Of a stretch of 64,000 nt of DNA, positions 18,437 through 28,084 are shown in pieces. The position numbers were made by a program, and so were the translations under genes. Source of the stretch: Chitinophagaceae bacterium (GTDB lineage Bacteria; Bacteroidota; Bacteroidia; Chitinophagales; Chitinophagaceae); assembly GCA_024707305.1 (NCBI GenBank), contig JANPZZ010000009.1:1-64000 (forward strand), in the 5' to 3' direction. The notes below the pieces were generated by a model that saw nothing but the letters and a program-made list of their open reading frames with translations, was not told the DNA's origin and made no database searches. Position 1 is the stretch's first letter. Every line of letters begins with the position of its first letter.

Positions 18437-19663
18437 CTATCCCCTTCTTAAAAGTTCCTTTTTAATCAGCAATAATTCGCGGCTGGTTTGGCCACCAACG
18501 GAAGTATTTTCCTGCGCGCGACGCATGAGATAAGGGATTACATCTCTGATGGGTCCAAAGGGAAGGTATTTACTTACGCGACAACCCGCATGCGCAAGAT
18601 TGAAGGTAATGTTATCACTCATGCCATACAACTGGCTAAAATGAACATGTGGATGATCCATCGGTAATCCCTTTTTCTGTAGTAATTCCACAGCAAGGAG
18701 ATTGCTTTGCTCGTTGTGCGACGCAACGATCAGCGCAATGCGATCAAGATGATCCATACAGAAGTGTACACCGTCATTATAATCACGATCACTGGCAGCT
18801 TTATCAGGCTGGATAGGGCTGGGATAGTTCATCTCTTCTGCACGCCTGCGTTCTTTCTCCATATATGCACCACGAACGAGTTTGGAACCGAGAATAAATT
18901 TACGTTCTTCCGCCGCAGCAAATGCGTCTTTCAAAAATGCGAGCCGGTCGTGACGGTAAAGTTGTATGGTGTTGTAAACAACACAACGCTCTTTATTAAA
19001 TGTATCCATCATCAGGATGGTAAGTGCATCTACCGGATCCTGGATCCAGCTTTCTTCGGCATCAACCAGTACTCCGGTTTTCTTCCTGGAAGCTGTTTCG
19101 CAAATTCGCATCATGCGATGTCGTACACGATGCCACTCTTCTTTTTCCGCTGCGGGCAATTCATCCACTGCCTGTAAAAATCTCTTCATCAGGCTGCCTT
19201 GCAGTTTGTGCATGGCAGCATCCAGCTTTTCAAGTAGACTGAATCGCGCAAAGCCGGTAACCTTTATACTCATGAAAGGTATATTCGGTTGTGTGGCTGC
19301 ATAATCTATTACGCGGATAAATTCATCTGTTGCGTGGTCGAAACCCTGCTCGCCATCGTCGCCGCCTTCTACGCCATAGTCGAGAATCACCTGCACTTTA
19401 TACTCACCGAGGATGCTGGCAACTTTAGCCGTTTCTTCCAGCGTTTCGCCGCCCACAAACTGTGCGAAAATGGTTTTCCTGATGAGGCCCTTTACCGGCA
19501 GTCCGGATTTTACAGCCCAGGGTGTAAGACGGGTTCCCAGCTTTACCAGCCAGGATTTTCCCATTAATGAAAAAAGAAAGCGCGCTTTTTTTAACTGTTT
19601 ATCCGATTTGTATTCGAAAGCAAATTGGGTATTATCGAAAGATACCGGCTGCATTTCAGGCAT
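18437..19663 (-). CDS. Proline dehydrogenase
   Basis: This 408-residue FAD enzyme oxidises proline to pyrroline-5-carboxylate, feeding electrons to the quinone pool. The PRODH beta/alpha-barrel motifs are visible: KVQVILDYGVEGGD, FMSIKVTGFARF, GVLVDAEESWIQDPVD, FILGSKLVRGAYMEKER (substrate/FAD region), LIVASHNEQSN, VHFSQLYGMSDNI, KYLPFGPIRDVIPYLMRRAQENTS. The start at 19663 (MPEMQPVSF) is preferred over a longer frame that reads into repeats. It is a stand-alone enzyme rather than a PutA fusion, so a separate P5C dehydrogenase is expected elsewhere. A -7 box lies 20 bp upstream. Confidence 0.94.
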   Translation of the reverse strand: MPEMQPVSFDNTQFAFEYKSDKQLKKARFLFSLMGKSWLVKLGTRLTPWAVKSGLPVKGLIRKTIFAQFVGGETLEETAKVASILGEYKVQVILDYGVEGGDDGEQGFDHATDEFIRVIDYAATQPNIPFMSIKVTGFARFSLLEKLDAAMHKLQGSLMKRFLQAVDELPAAEKEEWHRVRHRMMRICETASRKKTGVLVDAEESWIQDPVDALTILMMDTFNKERCVVYNTIQLYRHDRLAFLKDAFAAAEERKFILGSKLVRGAYMEKERRRAEEMNYPSPIQPDKAASDRDYNDGVHFCMDHLDRIALIVASHNEQSNLLAVELLQKKGLPMDHPHVHFSQLYGMSDNITFNLAHAGCRVSKYLPFGPIRDVIPYLMRRAQENTSVGGQTSRELLLIKKELLRRG

Positions 19664-19682
19664 ATGGAAGCGTATTGAATTG

Positions 19683-19690
19683 CAAAGGTA
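19683..19690 (-). promoter_or_regulatory. -7 promoter box of proline dehydrogenase
   Basis: On the reverse strand this is TACCTTTG (TAnnTTTG consensus), 20 bp before the start at 19663. Repeat words (reverse of GAACAATGTGGAATGAG) begin about 6 bp further upstream. Confidence 0.55.
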
Positions 19691-19693
19691 GTA

Positions 19694-19988
19694 GAACAAT
19701 GTGGAATGAGAAAACGTGAGACGTGGGGCGTGAGATCCGGCAAACGTGAAAGACGTGAGACGTGGGAAACCGAGAAAAATCAGCGTAAATCTGTGCCCCA
19801 ATCCGTGAAAATCTGTGTGAAATATTTCCGGTTACCAGGTTGGTATTACCTCGAGAAAATCTCACACAGATTTTCACGGATTTGAACACAGATTACGCAT
19901 TTTTTTCTTTCACGTTTGCTGTTTGCGGCTCTCACGCTTCTCGCATTTCTGCATTCCCACATTTTCTCATTTTCACATTTACACATTC
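19694..19988. repeat. Nested composite of repeat families A, B and D between divergent genes
   Basis: The outer left block (about 19694-19775) has octamer and CGTGAGA/GGCAAACGTG words, and the outer right block (about 19910-19988) has the complementary TTTCACGTTTGC and CACATTTTCTC words. Inside them lies a family A hairpin. Its left arm is about 19790-19835 (AATCTGTG..AATCCGTG..AATCTGTGTG) and its right arm about 19855-19895 (CACACAGATTTTCACGGATT..CACAGATT). Blocks on the two sides can pair, so the whole 300 bp can fold as a nested hairpin. It separates proline dehydrogenase and the thioesterase. Confidence 0.75.
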
Positions 19989-19996
19989 TTCTCTCC

Positions 19997-20004
19997 TATC
20001 TTTG
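19997..20004 (+). promoter_or_regulatory. -7 promoter box of the thioesterase gene
   Basis: TATCTTTG matches TAnnTTTG and lies 15 bp before the ATG at 20020. The octamer repeat block ends about 8 bp upstream of it. Confidence 0.55.
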
Positions 20005-20019
20005 CGGAAACTTTAGCGA

Positions 20020-20533
20020 ATGAATCCCCGGAAAGCGAGCGATAGCCTTACAATTATGACCGAACTGGTTTTGCCCAATGATACCAACGTTTTTGGCAAT
20101 CTCATGGGTGGCCGCCTGATGTACTGGATGGATATTGCCGCGGCATTATCTGCCCAAAAACATTGTAATGCACCTGTTGTTACGGCATCAGTAGATAATA
20201 TCTCTTTTGAGAATCCCATTAAACTGGGAAATGTGGTACATATTGAAGCAAAAGTGACCCGCAGTTTTAATTCTTCAATGGAAGTACATATGAAAGTGTG
20301 GGGCGAAAGACCTGACGCATCAGTATAAATATAAAAGCAATGAGGCTTACTATACTTTCGTAGCGCTGGATCCTAACCGCAAGCCACGGCAGGTACCCGG
20401 ACTGATTGCAGAAACGGAAGAAGAGCAAAAATTGTTTGAAGGGGCATTGCGTCGCCGCCAGTTGCGTTTGATCCTCGGCGGAAAAATGCAACCCAATGAT
20501 GCGGTAGAACTAAAAGCACTTTTTACAAAATAG
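20020..20533 (+). CDS. Acyl-CoA thioesterase, hotdog fold (one frameshift)
   Basis: The first frame (MNPRKASDSLTIMTELVLPNDTNVFGNLMGGRLMYWMDIAAALSAQKHC...) has the YciA/BFIT-type signature: PNDTN-FGNLMGG with the catalytic Asn/Asp region, then WMDIAA. It stops at 20328. Removing one T at 20326 continues the protein as SVKYKSNEAYYTFVALDPNRKPRQVPGL...LRRRQLRLILGGKM, ending at 20533. The repaired length is 170 residues, normal for a single hotdog domain. It hydrolyses acyl-CoA; substrate chain length cannot be judged. A perfect hairpin terminator follows. Confidence 0.88.
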
Positions 20534-20589
20534 CGAAATTCGTTGTTGCTGTTCCCAATATCATTAAAAGGAGGCAGCGAAAACATATT

Positions 20590-20625
20590 AACAACCTTTG
20601 TGTGAACCCTCGCACAAAGGTTGTT
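20590..20625. terminator. Bidirectional hairpin terminator
   Basis: A perfect 13-bp stem AACAACCTTTGTG / CACAAAGGTTGTT with a 10-nt loop lies here, followed by TTGTTT on the + strand. It sits between the convergent thioesterase and mutS2 genes, 4 bp from the mutS2 stop. Confidence 0.9.
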
Positions 20626-20628
20626 TGT

Positions 20629-22728
20629 TTAAGAGGCTTTTTCTTCTACCACAACTAAATCTGAAATTTCAACCTGCATAGGCAGCAGCCCGATTTTAAC
20701 GACGGCTCTTTTGCCCCTGATTTCCATTACCTGTCCTACCTGGTGATTACGTTTCATTTTTACGCGGTCGCCCACCCGGATTTCACCACCCACTTCTTTG
20801 TATTTGGAATCAATCTTTTTCTGCATCTTACTCACCGCCTTTGTTTCATTTTTCTTAAACAATAAGGCTTCCATTTGTTTGATCACTTTATTTTTATCTT
20901 TTTCCTTTCGCCATTCTAAAGTCATCTGTTTGAGCTTTCGCTCCATGTCTTTCAGATAAGTAAGCTTCTCCTGTGCAATCCGGTTCTGTTCTTTCTGTAA
21001 TTCCACCTGCTGACGGTGCTTTTCGCGATCCATCAGTTGTTCCATTTCACGCTTTAGCTTTTCATTTTCTTTGATTTGCTGATGCAATATTTTCTCCTTC
21101 TTTTCAAGATCACGAAGATCCTGTTCTGTCCGGTTCAATAATTTATCAAGCCGGTACTGATCCTGATCAACCAAATCGCGTGCGCGTTTAATTAATCCTT
21201 TGTCGAGACCAATTCGTTCTGCAATGGAAAATGTATAAGAACTACCGGGTTTACCAACCAGTAGTTTATACTGCGGCTGCAAATTCTTTTCATCAAAAGC
21301 CATAGCGCCGTTGATGATGCCGGGAGTTTTCCCGGCCATTACTTTCAGGTTCAGGTAGTGCGTGGTAACGATTCCATAAGCATGTTTGCGAGCCAGCTCC
21401 TGCATAATCACCTCTGCAAATGCGCCACCCAGGCTGGGGTCACTACCACTACCCAGCTCATCAATAAAAAATAAAGTGCGACCATTTGCATTCTCCATGA
21501 AATGTTTCATGTGCAGCAAATGACTGCTATAAGTACTCAATTCAAATTCGATACTTTGTGTATCCCCAATATGAATCATTAATTGCTTGAACAATCCAAA
21601 TTGGGATGAAGGATGTACGGGAACCAGCAAGCCACTTTGCACCATCAACTGCAATAGTCCCACCGTCTTCATGGTCACCGTTTTACCACCCGCATTGGGA
21701 CCGCTAATTACAAGAATTCGTTTTTGTTCATCCAGTGTAATATTTACCGGGATGGTTGGCTTTTTGTTGCGCTGATTGTACAGGTATAATAAAGGGTGAT
21801 AGGCCTGCACCAAATGAATATGTGCTTTGTCCGTTAAGGTTGGAAACTCCCCTTTGATTTCAATTGCAAGTTTTGCTTTTGCACGAATAAAATCATATTC
21901 GCCCACAACAGCGTGCCAGTGTTTTAAGAGACTTGAATAAGCAGACAACCGGGAAGTAAGATCACGCAGAATCCGGTATACTTCACGTCGCTCATCATTT
22001 TCCAGTTCCTGCACTTCATTGTTGAGATCGATGGTTTCTTCTGGTTCAACAAATGCAGTTTTACGGCTATCGCTTTCACCATGAAGGATTCCCTTTACCG
22101 TTCGTTTTTGTTCGGCATAAACGGCTACTACCCTCCTGCCATTCATAAAACTTTCTTCGATTTCGGCGAGATAACCCTGCTTGTTAAGTTTGGCAACAAT
22201 TTTTTCAAACGCCCTGCGCAATTCATTTCGTTTGCGATAGAGGCTCATTCTTATTTGCCGCAGCTCATCGCTTGCGGTATCTTTCACCTGGGCCGATTCG
22301 TCAATCACTTCATCGATCAGTGCAATGATTTTTTTCTCGTAATGCGTGTCTTCAATCACTTTTGCAAGTGCACCATAAGCAGTGCGGCGATCTGCATCAA
22401 ACCAGCGGAATATTTTTTCGATGCTTTCCGCCAGTTTACGTAATTGTAAAAAATCCTCGCCAGTTAGTACTGCTCCCGGAATCCCAAGCATTTTCAATTC
22501 ACGTGCAAGGTTCAGGATATAATCGTTGGGGAAATAACTGCTGTTGAGTAACAACTGGTGATACTCATGACTTTGCCGCAGTGCTGTATCAATATAATCC
22601 TTACGGGTATGCACACGCAGGTCGGAAGCAGTGCTCCTCGCCCACTCCGACTGGCAATAGCCTACCAGCAATTGCTTCACTTTATCCATTTCAAGCTGCA
22701 GGGCAGCTGTCTCGGGAAATAACTTCAT
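20629..22728 (-). CDS. mutS2: MutS2-type DNA-binding ATPase lacking the Smr domain
   Basis: The 699-residue protein (start MKLFPETAALQLEMDKVKQLL at 22728) has the MutS2 core and clamp helices (about 1-320). The ABC ATPase follows, with Walker A GPNAGGKT (Gly343-Thr350), LSTYSSHLLHMKHF, Walker B TLFFIDELGSGSDP and the TTHY switch histidine. A long charged coiled coil (about 520-640) precedes a KOW-like segment (GDRVKMKRNHQVGQVMEIRGKRAVVKI). MutS2 proteins act on branched DNA or stalled ribosomes and usually end in a Smr nuclease domain. Here the stop is only 4 bp from a terminator, so Smr is truly absent rather than shifted out of frame. A -7 box lies 10 bp upstream of the start. Confidence 0.9.
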   Translation of the reverse strand: MKLFPETAALQLEMDKVKQLLVGYCQSEWARSTASDLRVHTRKDYIDTALRQSHEYHQLLLNSSYFPNDYILNLARELKMLGIPGAVLTGEDFLQLRKLAESIEKIFRWFDADRRTAYGALAKVIEDTHYEKKIIALIDEVIDESAQVKDTASDELRQIRMSLYRKRNELRRAFEKIVAKLNKQGYLAEIEESFMNGRRVVAVYAEQKRTVKGILHGESDSRKTAFVEPEETIDLNNEVQELENDERREVYRILRDLTSRLSAYSSLLKHWHAVVGEYDFIRAKAKLAIEIKGEFPTLTDKAHIHLVQAYHPLLYLYNQRNKKPTIPVNITLDEQKRILVISGPNAGGKTVTMKTVGLLQLMVQSGLLVPVHPSSQFGLFKQLMIHIGDTQSIEFELSTYSSHLLHMKHFMENANGRTLFFIDELGSGSDPSLGGAFAEVIMQELARKHAYGIVTTHYLNLKVMAGKTPGIINGAMAFDEKNLQPQYKLLVGKPGSSYTFSIAERIGLDKGLIKRARDLVDQDQYRLDKLLNRTEQDLRDLEKKEKILHQQIKENEKLKREMEQLMDREKHRQQVELQKEQNRIAQEKLTYLKDMERKLKQMTLEWRKEKDKNKVIKQMEALLFKKNETKAVSKMQKKIDSKYKEVGGEIRVGDRVKMKRNHQVGQVMEIRGKRAVVKIGLLPMQVEISDLVVVEEKAS

Positions 22729-22737
22729 ATTCGGCCG

Positions 22738-22745
22738 CAAAGGTA
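22738..22745 (-). promoter_or_regulatory. -7 promoter box of mutS2
   Basis: The reverse strand reads TACCTTTG, 10 bp before the ATG at 22728. Family D words (AAACGTG, GGCAAACGG) begin within two bases on its upstream side. Confidence 0.5.
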
Positions 22746-22746
22746 G

Positions 22747-22860
22747 GAAACGTGAGGCGGCAAACGGCATACGGGAATCGGGAAAGGAAAATTTGAAAAT
22801 GAGGAAATGTGGAAATGTGAAAATCTACAACGACACCTTTTCACCTTGCCGTTTGCCCCT
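22747..22860. repeat. Mixed D and B repeat words, inverted pair
   Basis: The left block has AAACGTGAGGCGGCAAACGG and then octamers (aaatgagg, aaatgtgg, aaatgtga, about 22796-22824). The right block has CTTTTCACCTTGCCGTTTGCC. The D words on the two sides are complementary. The array lies between the start of mutS2 and the terminator of the second SusCD locus. Confidence 0.6.
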
Positions 22861-22875
22861 TCATGCGCACAAAAA

Positions 22876-22899
22876 AGCCGGTTGCTTGCGCAACCGGCT
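22876..22899 (-). terminator. Terminator of the second susCD operon
   Basis: A 10-bp stem AGCCGGTTGC / GCAACCGGCT with a 4-nt loop is followed on the reverse strand by TTTTTT, about 40 bp after the repaired susD stop. Confidence 0.9.
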
Positions 22900-22938
22900 C
22901 AAAGCCTTAACCTGACTGCTTAGAAACGACCATTAAAC

Positions 22939-24847
22939 TTAATGCTTCGCCCACCAGAGTGGAGTCAGTACGTTGTCGGCTCCACCTAACAGTGCTACCG
23001 CTTTTTGCGTATTCAGCAGGGCTGTTGTTAGCAAACTTAGATGGGTAACGAATACGTTGTGGGAAGAAGCGGATATCGCTAGTTGTATAATTTGTGCTAT
23101 TCAGCGCAGGCATATTTACCAGCGGATCTTCAACGGCAGGGTTTTCAAAGAATGGCAGACCCAGACGACGGTGATCACTCCATGTTTCAAGCGGTAACCA
23201 GGGGTTTTGCGCAATGAATTTTTGTGTAATGATCTTAGTCAGGTGGTCATTCTTAACTGTTCCGTTTTGGTACAATGTATTGCTCGCGTAAGGAACATTC
23301 ACCGTACCTGCAGTTCCTGTATATCCGTCTACATATTTCATCGAACGGTTTGCAGGGGGCTCAGCAACGTGATCCCAGCTGGCAGAAGTACCATTGTTAT
23401 TGTATGCCGTAGAAGTTTTATACGCGGCGGCATACTGGCTCACGCCAAAGTATGCAAAGCTCAGGTCGATACCTGTTTCGTATGCTGCTTTTCCTGTAAC
23501 GGGAGTTTGCCAGCCACGTACAGCACCTTCAGCCAGGAGGAAGTAAGTTTCCCATGGAGCGAAGAAGATACGTTTGCTTGAGCTGTTACGGAAATGCTGA
23601 CCATGACGTGGTGTAGCACCATTGAAGGAACGAATTTGGTTCTGTACACCTTTTGCACCCCATGCACCATTCACAGGACCGTTCCATGTGAATTTAGCGT
23701 CGAGTGTTTTAACTACTGCGCCGTTGGCGTTTATAAGGTCACGTTGCGTAGTGCTGGCGGTGTTGTCCCATGAAGGATAGCTGTTGAAATCAGGGTTGCT
23801 GAAATCACCCGGGATGATATAAGTTTTATATGCGCGGGGATCAATTGCATGTGGCAAACCATCCAGCCAGTATCCTGCGGTGGGATCATTGGTCATTGTT
23901 GTGAAATGATCAAACAGGCGCAGACCCATTTCATCCGCATCTTTGATATAAGAATGCATAGAGGCATCAACCTGATCTTCGGTAAGTACACCACCCAGGT
24001 TTTTCACGATGTTGTTGTAGGTAGCAGACAACTGGAAATAGTTCCACTCGCGTGTCATTACACCTGTAAGTGCATCCCAACCTGGCTGCTCCTGTACCCA
24101 ATAAGTATGATCCATTGCGGTAATCAGAGGCAGTGACGCAGCGGCTTCAAATTCGGATTTTGCTTTTTGCGCATCAACTTCTGAAAGGCGCATTGCCAGA
24201 CGCAGTCGCAGTGAGTTTGCATAGCGCTGCCATTTTGCATAATCGAACCCATAAACCTGGTCATACTTTGCTTCAGGTTTGGTAACATTTAGTTCCAGTG
24301 CAGCAGAAGCTTCACGGAGTTCATCCAGCATATAATAATAGGCAGTTTTCACATCTACATACTCTGGATTACCACCTTCCCATGCCTGAATAGGTACGGG
24401 ACCAAAGTTATCCGACAACTCGCTGATGAAGTACGCACGCAGGATACGGGCGATTTGTTTCAGGTTGTTGGTATATGGAGCAAATGTTCCACCTGCAATT
24501 TGCTTTTCTGCAGCAACCACGGCAGCCTGTGTAGAGCTCAGCCATCCGCCCAGGTAACCTGTGCTATAATAATCAGAGCTCCAGCCATCGTCGTAACCAC
24601 CCGTGGCAATACCACCACCAAACTGTTGGCGTCCGGCTGTTTTCCAGTACAGTACAAAAATCCTTTCTGAAATATGCGGGTCCATCTGGCTTCCAATGAT
24701 GGCGTTGTTGATCGCATATTCGGGTTTTACCTTGTCCTCAGTTACGAGGTATGGGTTCTCGTTGATTTCCTCAAACTTCGAGCACCCGGTTAAAATGGCA
24801 CCAGCCATTAACGGTAAGCCGATATATTTAAAAATATTTGTTTTCAT
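22939..24847 (-). CDS. SusD/RagB-type lipoprotein, SusD-like_2 type (locus 2, one frameshift)
   Basis: Lipobox LTGC (Cys22) is followed by SKFEEINENPYLVTEDKVKPEYAINN, typical of the SusD/RagB 'SusD_like' subfamily that pairs with STN-less SusC proteins. Other motifs are ARILRAYFISELSDNFGPVPI, YANSLRLRLAMRLSEVD, FFAPWETYFLLAEGAVRGW and PWLPLETWSDHRRLGLPFFENP. The raw frame runs on to 22907 with a nonsense tail. Removing one T from the T5 run at 23002-23006 restores the family ending EYAKAVALLGGADNVLTPLWWAKH with stop at 22939. The repaired length is 635 residues. It lies 25 bp downstream of susC. Ligand unknown; no glycoside hydrolase is adjacent. Confidence 0.92.
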
Positions 24848-24872
24848 GATAAATTCTTTGATTGGTTTTAGA

Positions 24873-27800
24873 TCAGAATCCTAATGACAGACTGAAAAGG
24901 AATGAACGCATGGTTGGGAAAGCACCGCTCTCGAAACCTACAGCATTGCTACCTGTTGCAAAAACAGACTCCGGATCAATTCCACGCATATGGCTCTTGA
25001 TCATCCAAACGTTGTTGCAGCTCAGAGATACCGTTGCGCGCTGAATGGGTGATTTACCCAATACACTGCGAGGCACTGCATAGCTCAGTTGCACGTTACG
25101 CAAACGGATATTTGTCGCGTCGTACAGGTTTGCTTCACCAATACCTACGTTACCCGTGCTGGATACTGTAGCCCAGTATTGCTGTTGTGTAACGCTCTTT
25201 GTGTTTTCTGCGTGACCACTACCATCAATTACAACACCATCTACTACGATATCAGGACGTTCGCCACCTGGAGCTGTTACAGCAGCAGTACCAAACCTTT
25301 GCAGGTTAGCATTTGAAGCTGAGAACATTTTGCCACCGAAACGGCCATCCACCAGGAACGAGAATCCGAAGTTTTTGTAGTTAAATGTATTTGTAATGCC
25401 AAGCATCGCTTTAGGCTGCTGGTTACCCAGTTTCACAATATCAGTAGCTTGTGGCAAACCGTCGCCATTCAACAACAGTCGACCAAAATGTGGACTATTG
25501 GGATCCGTTACTCTCAGGAATTTAGTTCCATAGATATCACCATATAAGCCACCTGTTACGGCGCGGATATCCAGGTTATCCCATCCTCCCAAACCGTAGT
25601 TGTTTACACCACGTTCAGAATTAATGTCAACAATTTTGTTCTCGTTGCGGGAGTAGTTAGCCATTATCGTCCAGTTCAAACCATTGGGGTTTGTAAGCGC
25701 ACGGAAGTCTAACATCAACTCGAAACCTTTGTTCTGAATATCACCAGCGTTAACCACCATGAATTCATAACCACTCATTGGGTCCATTGGAATTGAAATC
25801 AGCTGACGTGTTGCGTTTGACTTATAGTAGGTGAAGTCAATACCCAGACGGCTCTTGATGAAACGAGCTTCAAGACCTGTTTCAAAAGATTTAATCAACT
25901 CACTCTTCGCATTAGGATCAAACATGGTTGTGTTGCGAACAGCAATTGGGTTACCCAGAGGGTCTTTACGGATTTCAAAACCGTTGAACAATCTGTGTGG
26001 ATCCATATCACTACCTACTGTAGCGTAGCTACCGCGAACTTTCAAATAGTTCATCCATGCTGGCACGTTGGTACCCATTTTGTCTAACATGTCGGTTACA
26101 ACAACAGCCAGGTTTACTGATGGATAGAAATAAGAGCGGTTCTGCTCAACCAGGGAAGAAGACCAGTCATTACGGAATGTCGCATCAAGGAACACATAAT
26201 CATCGTAGCTTAAACCAAGAGTTCCAAATGCAGAATTGATCTTCTTATGATAGTAATACTGAGAAATGCTTGGCGTACCAATACCATTCGTCAGCGAGAA
26301 TACGTTGGGAACTTCGAGTGGACCGGTACCAACACCGATAGATGTTGATTTACGATCCATCAGGTTACCACCCAACGTTAAAGAACCACCGAACTTACCA
26401 AACAGGTTGCTTTTGCGAGCAGAAAGCAATGCCATGTGGTTCAACTCTCTGAAAGTTTCTTTTCCTTCGTTGTATTCGTTAGCGCGACGGCTACCTGCAT
26501 ATACTTTACGTTGTGTGCTGGTAGAATAGATATCGCCACCAGATCTTACTTCGAGGTTCAGCCAGTCATTGAATTCATATTTCACCGATCCCGACATGAT
26601 GAAACGATCGCGGATATCCTGGTTCAGGTTGTATTTCGCATTCCAGAATGGGCTATTCTGCCAGCTGGGTGCGCCTACGTACCAAAGCATGTTACCGAAT
26701 TCGTCACGACCAGCAGCGAAATCTGCAATATTCATGCTACGAGGCATTGTGTACAGCGTAAACACGTTGCTCACGTCACGACCGTTGATTGGACGGTTGA
26801 AACCAGAAGTATTGTTGTAAGAAATTTTGAAGTCAGTTGTCCAACGGTTACCAGCACCAAATTTAGAAGTAGCACGGGTTGTCACGTTAGTACGCTCCAG
26901 TTTGTTACCTGGAATGATGCTTTTGTCATCCCAACGTGCAATAGAAGAATACAGTGAAGTGTTTCCGAATTGTTGCTGGAAAGAAAGGTTGTAGTTCTGA
27001 GTAGTTCCGTTACGCAGGAATCCATTCAGGTTGTCATAAGAACGCAGCGGACCGTTTGAGCCATCCCAATGCGTAACATTCTGACCTTCGATTTTAGGAC
27101 CCCAGCTTTCCTGGCTTTCACGGTTGTAAACACCATTCGAACCCTGGCCAAAAGAACTTTGCAATTCAGGTTTGATAAAAATCCCTTCAACACCCTGGGT
27201 CGTTGAGAAAGTGATACCCAGTCCAGATTGTTTACGACCTGATTTGGTTGTAATAAGGATTACACCGTTACCTGCACGTGATCCATAAAGGGCAGCAGCA
27301 GAAGGGCCTTTGAGGATCGACATGCTTTCGATGTCTTCAGCGCTGATATCACCTAAACCGTTACCACGGTCGAAACCAGCACTCCAGAAACCGTTTTCTG
27401 TAGTACCGGTAAAGTTGTCGATGGGTACACCATCCACAACAATCAGTGGTTGGTTATTACCAACGAGTGAAGTGTTACCGCGCAGTACGATTTTAGAAGA
27501 ACCGCCGGCACCGTTGCTGGAGCGAACCACCTGCAGACCCGCTACCTTCCCGGTAAGCGCGTTAGAAAGGTTGGTCTCCTTTGCATCAGCCAGCGTGCTT
27601 CCTTTCAGTTCCTGCACCGCATAGCCCAAAGATTTTTGTTGACGTTTAATACCGAGGGCGGTAGTTACTACCACTTCGGTGAGATCTGTTGCTGATTGTT
27701 CAAGTGTTACATCAAGCGAGTTTGAGCTTCCTACTGTAACACTTTTAGGAGCAAAACTTACAGAACTAAAAACAAGGACAGCATTTGCCTTGTCTACAAC

Positions 27801-27995
27801 GATGCTATAGCGGCCAGCGTCGTCAGTCACAGTACTTGTGGATGTACCTTGTACCGACACAGTGGCTGATGGCACCGGGCTACCGGCGTTGTCTCTTACA
27901 ACACCAGTAATCGTACGTCGCTCCTGCGCAAAGAGCATTGTATTCCCAAGCAGCAGGATCAACAGTACAAGTAAGAATCGTTCGTTTCTCTTCAT
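24873..27995 (-). CDS. SusC/RagA TonB-linked outer-membrane transporter without STN domain (locus 2)
   Basis: The intact 1040-residue protein has a signal peptide (LLVLLILLLGNTMLFAQ) and a carboxypeptidase-regulatory-like domain (about 27-105; RTITGVVRDNAGSPVPSATVSVQGTS). A TonB-box region (TEVVVTTALGIKRQQKSLGYAVQEL) precedes the plug (KIVLRGNTSLVGNNQPLIVVDGVPID, SMSILKGPSAAALYGSRAGNGVILITTKSG). The 22-strand barrel ends in FLFSLSLGF. Unlike the locus 1 SusC there is no STN domain, so its regulation is expected to be local, probably through the ROK protein just upstream (89 bp). It imports a nutrient together with its SusD. Confidence 0.95.
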   Translation of the reverse strand: MKRNERFLLVLLILLLGNTMLFAQERRTITGVVRDNAGSPVPSATVSVQGTSTSTVTDDAGRYSIVVDKANAVLVFSSVSFAPKSVTVGSSNSLDVTLEQSATDLTEVVVTTALGIKRQQKSLGYAVQELKGSTLADAKETNLSNALTGKVAGLQVVRSSNGAGGSSKIVLRGNTSLVGNNQPLIVVDGVPIDNFTGTTENGFWSAGFDRGNGLGDISAEDIESMSILKGPSAAALYGSRAGNGVILITTKSGRKQSGLGITFSTTQGVEGIFIKPELQSSFGQGSNGVYNRESQESWGPKIEGQNVTHWDGSNGPLRSYDNLNGFLRNGTTQNYNLSFQQQFGNTSLYSSIARWDDKSIIPGNKLERTNVTTRATSKFGAGNRWTTDFKISYNNTSGFNRPINGRDVSNVFTLYTMPRSMNIADFAAGRDEFGNMLWYVGAPSWQNSPFWNAKYNLNQDIRDRFIMSGSVKYEFNDWLNLEVRSGGDIYSTSTQRKVYAGSRRANEYNEGKETFRELNHMALLSARKSNLFGKFGGSLTLGGNLMDRKSTSIGVGTGPLEVPNVFSLTNGIGTPSISQYYYHKKINSAFGTLGLSYDDYVFLDATFRNDWSSSLVEQNRSYFYPSVNLAVVVTDMLDKMGTNVPAWMNYLKVRGSYATVGSDMDPHRLFNGFEIRKDPLGNPIAVRNTTMFDPNAKSELIKSFETGLEARFIKSRLGIDFTYYKSNATRQLISIPMDPMSGYEFMVVNAGDIQNKGFELMLDFRALTNPNGLNWTIMANYSRNENKIVDINSERGVNNYGLGGWDNLDIRAVTGGLYGDIYGTKFLRVTDPNSPHFGRLLLNGDGLPQATDIVKLGNQQPKAMLGITNTFNYKNFGFSFLVDGRFGGKMFSASNANLQRFGTAAVTAPGGERPDIVVDGVVIDGSGHAENTKSVTQQQYWATVSSTGNVGIGEANLYDATNIRLRNVQLSYAVPRSVLGKSPIQRATVSLSCNNVWMIKSHMRGIDPESVFATGSNAVGFESGAFPTMRSFLFSLSLGF

Positions 27996-28084
27996 TGCAG
28001 TTGATTTTAGAGTTTAGATAAATAAGCCTAATTAAGAGTTTTCATATGGACCTGTACTGTTTGTTCCAAAGGGTTCAGGTCTTA

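Noticed and set aside
22907..22938. Extended C-terminus of the locus 2 SusD
   Set aside because: The raw-frame tail is unlike any SusD; a one-base repair at 23002-23006 restores the conserved LTPLWWAKH ending.
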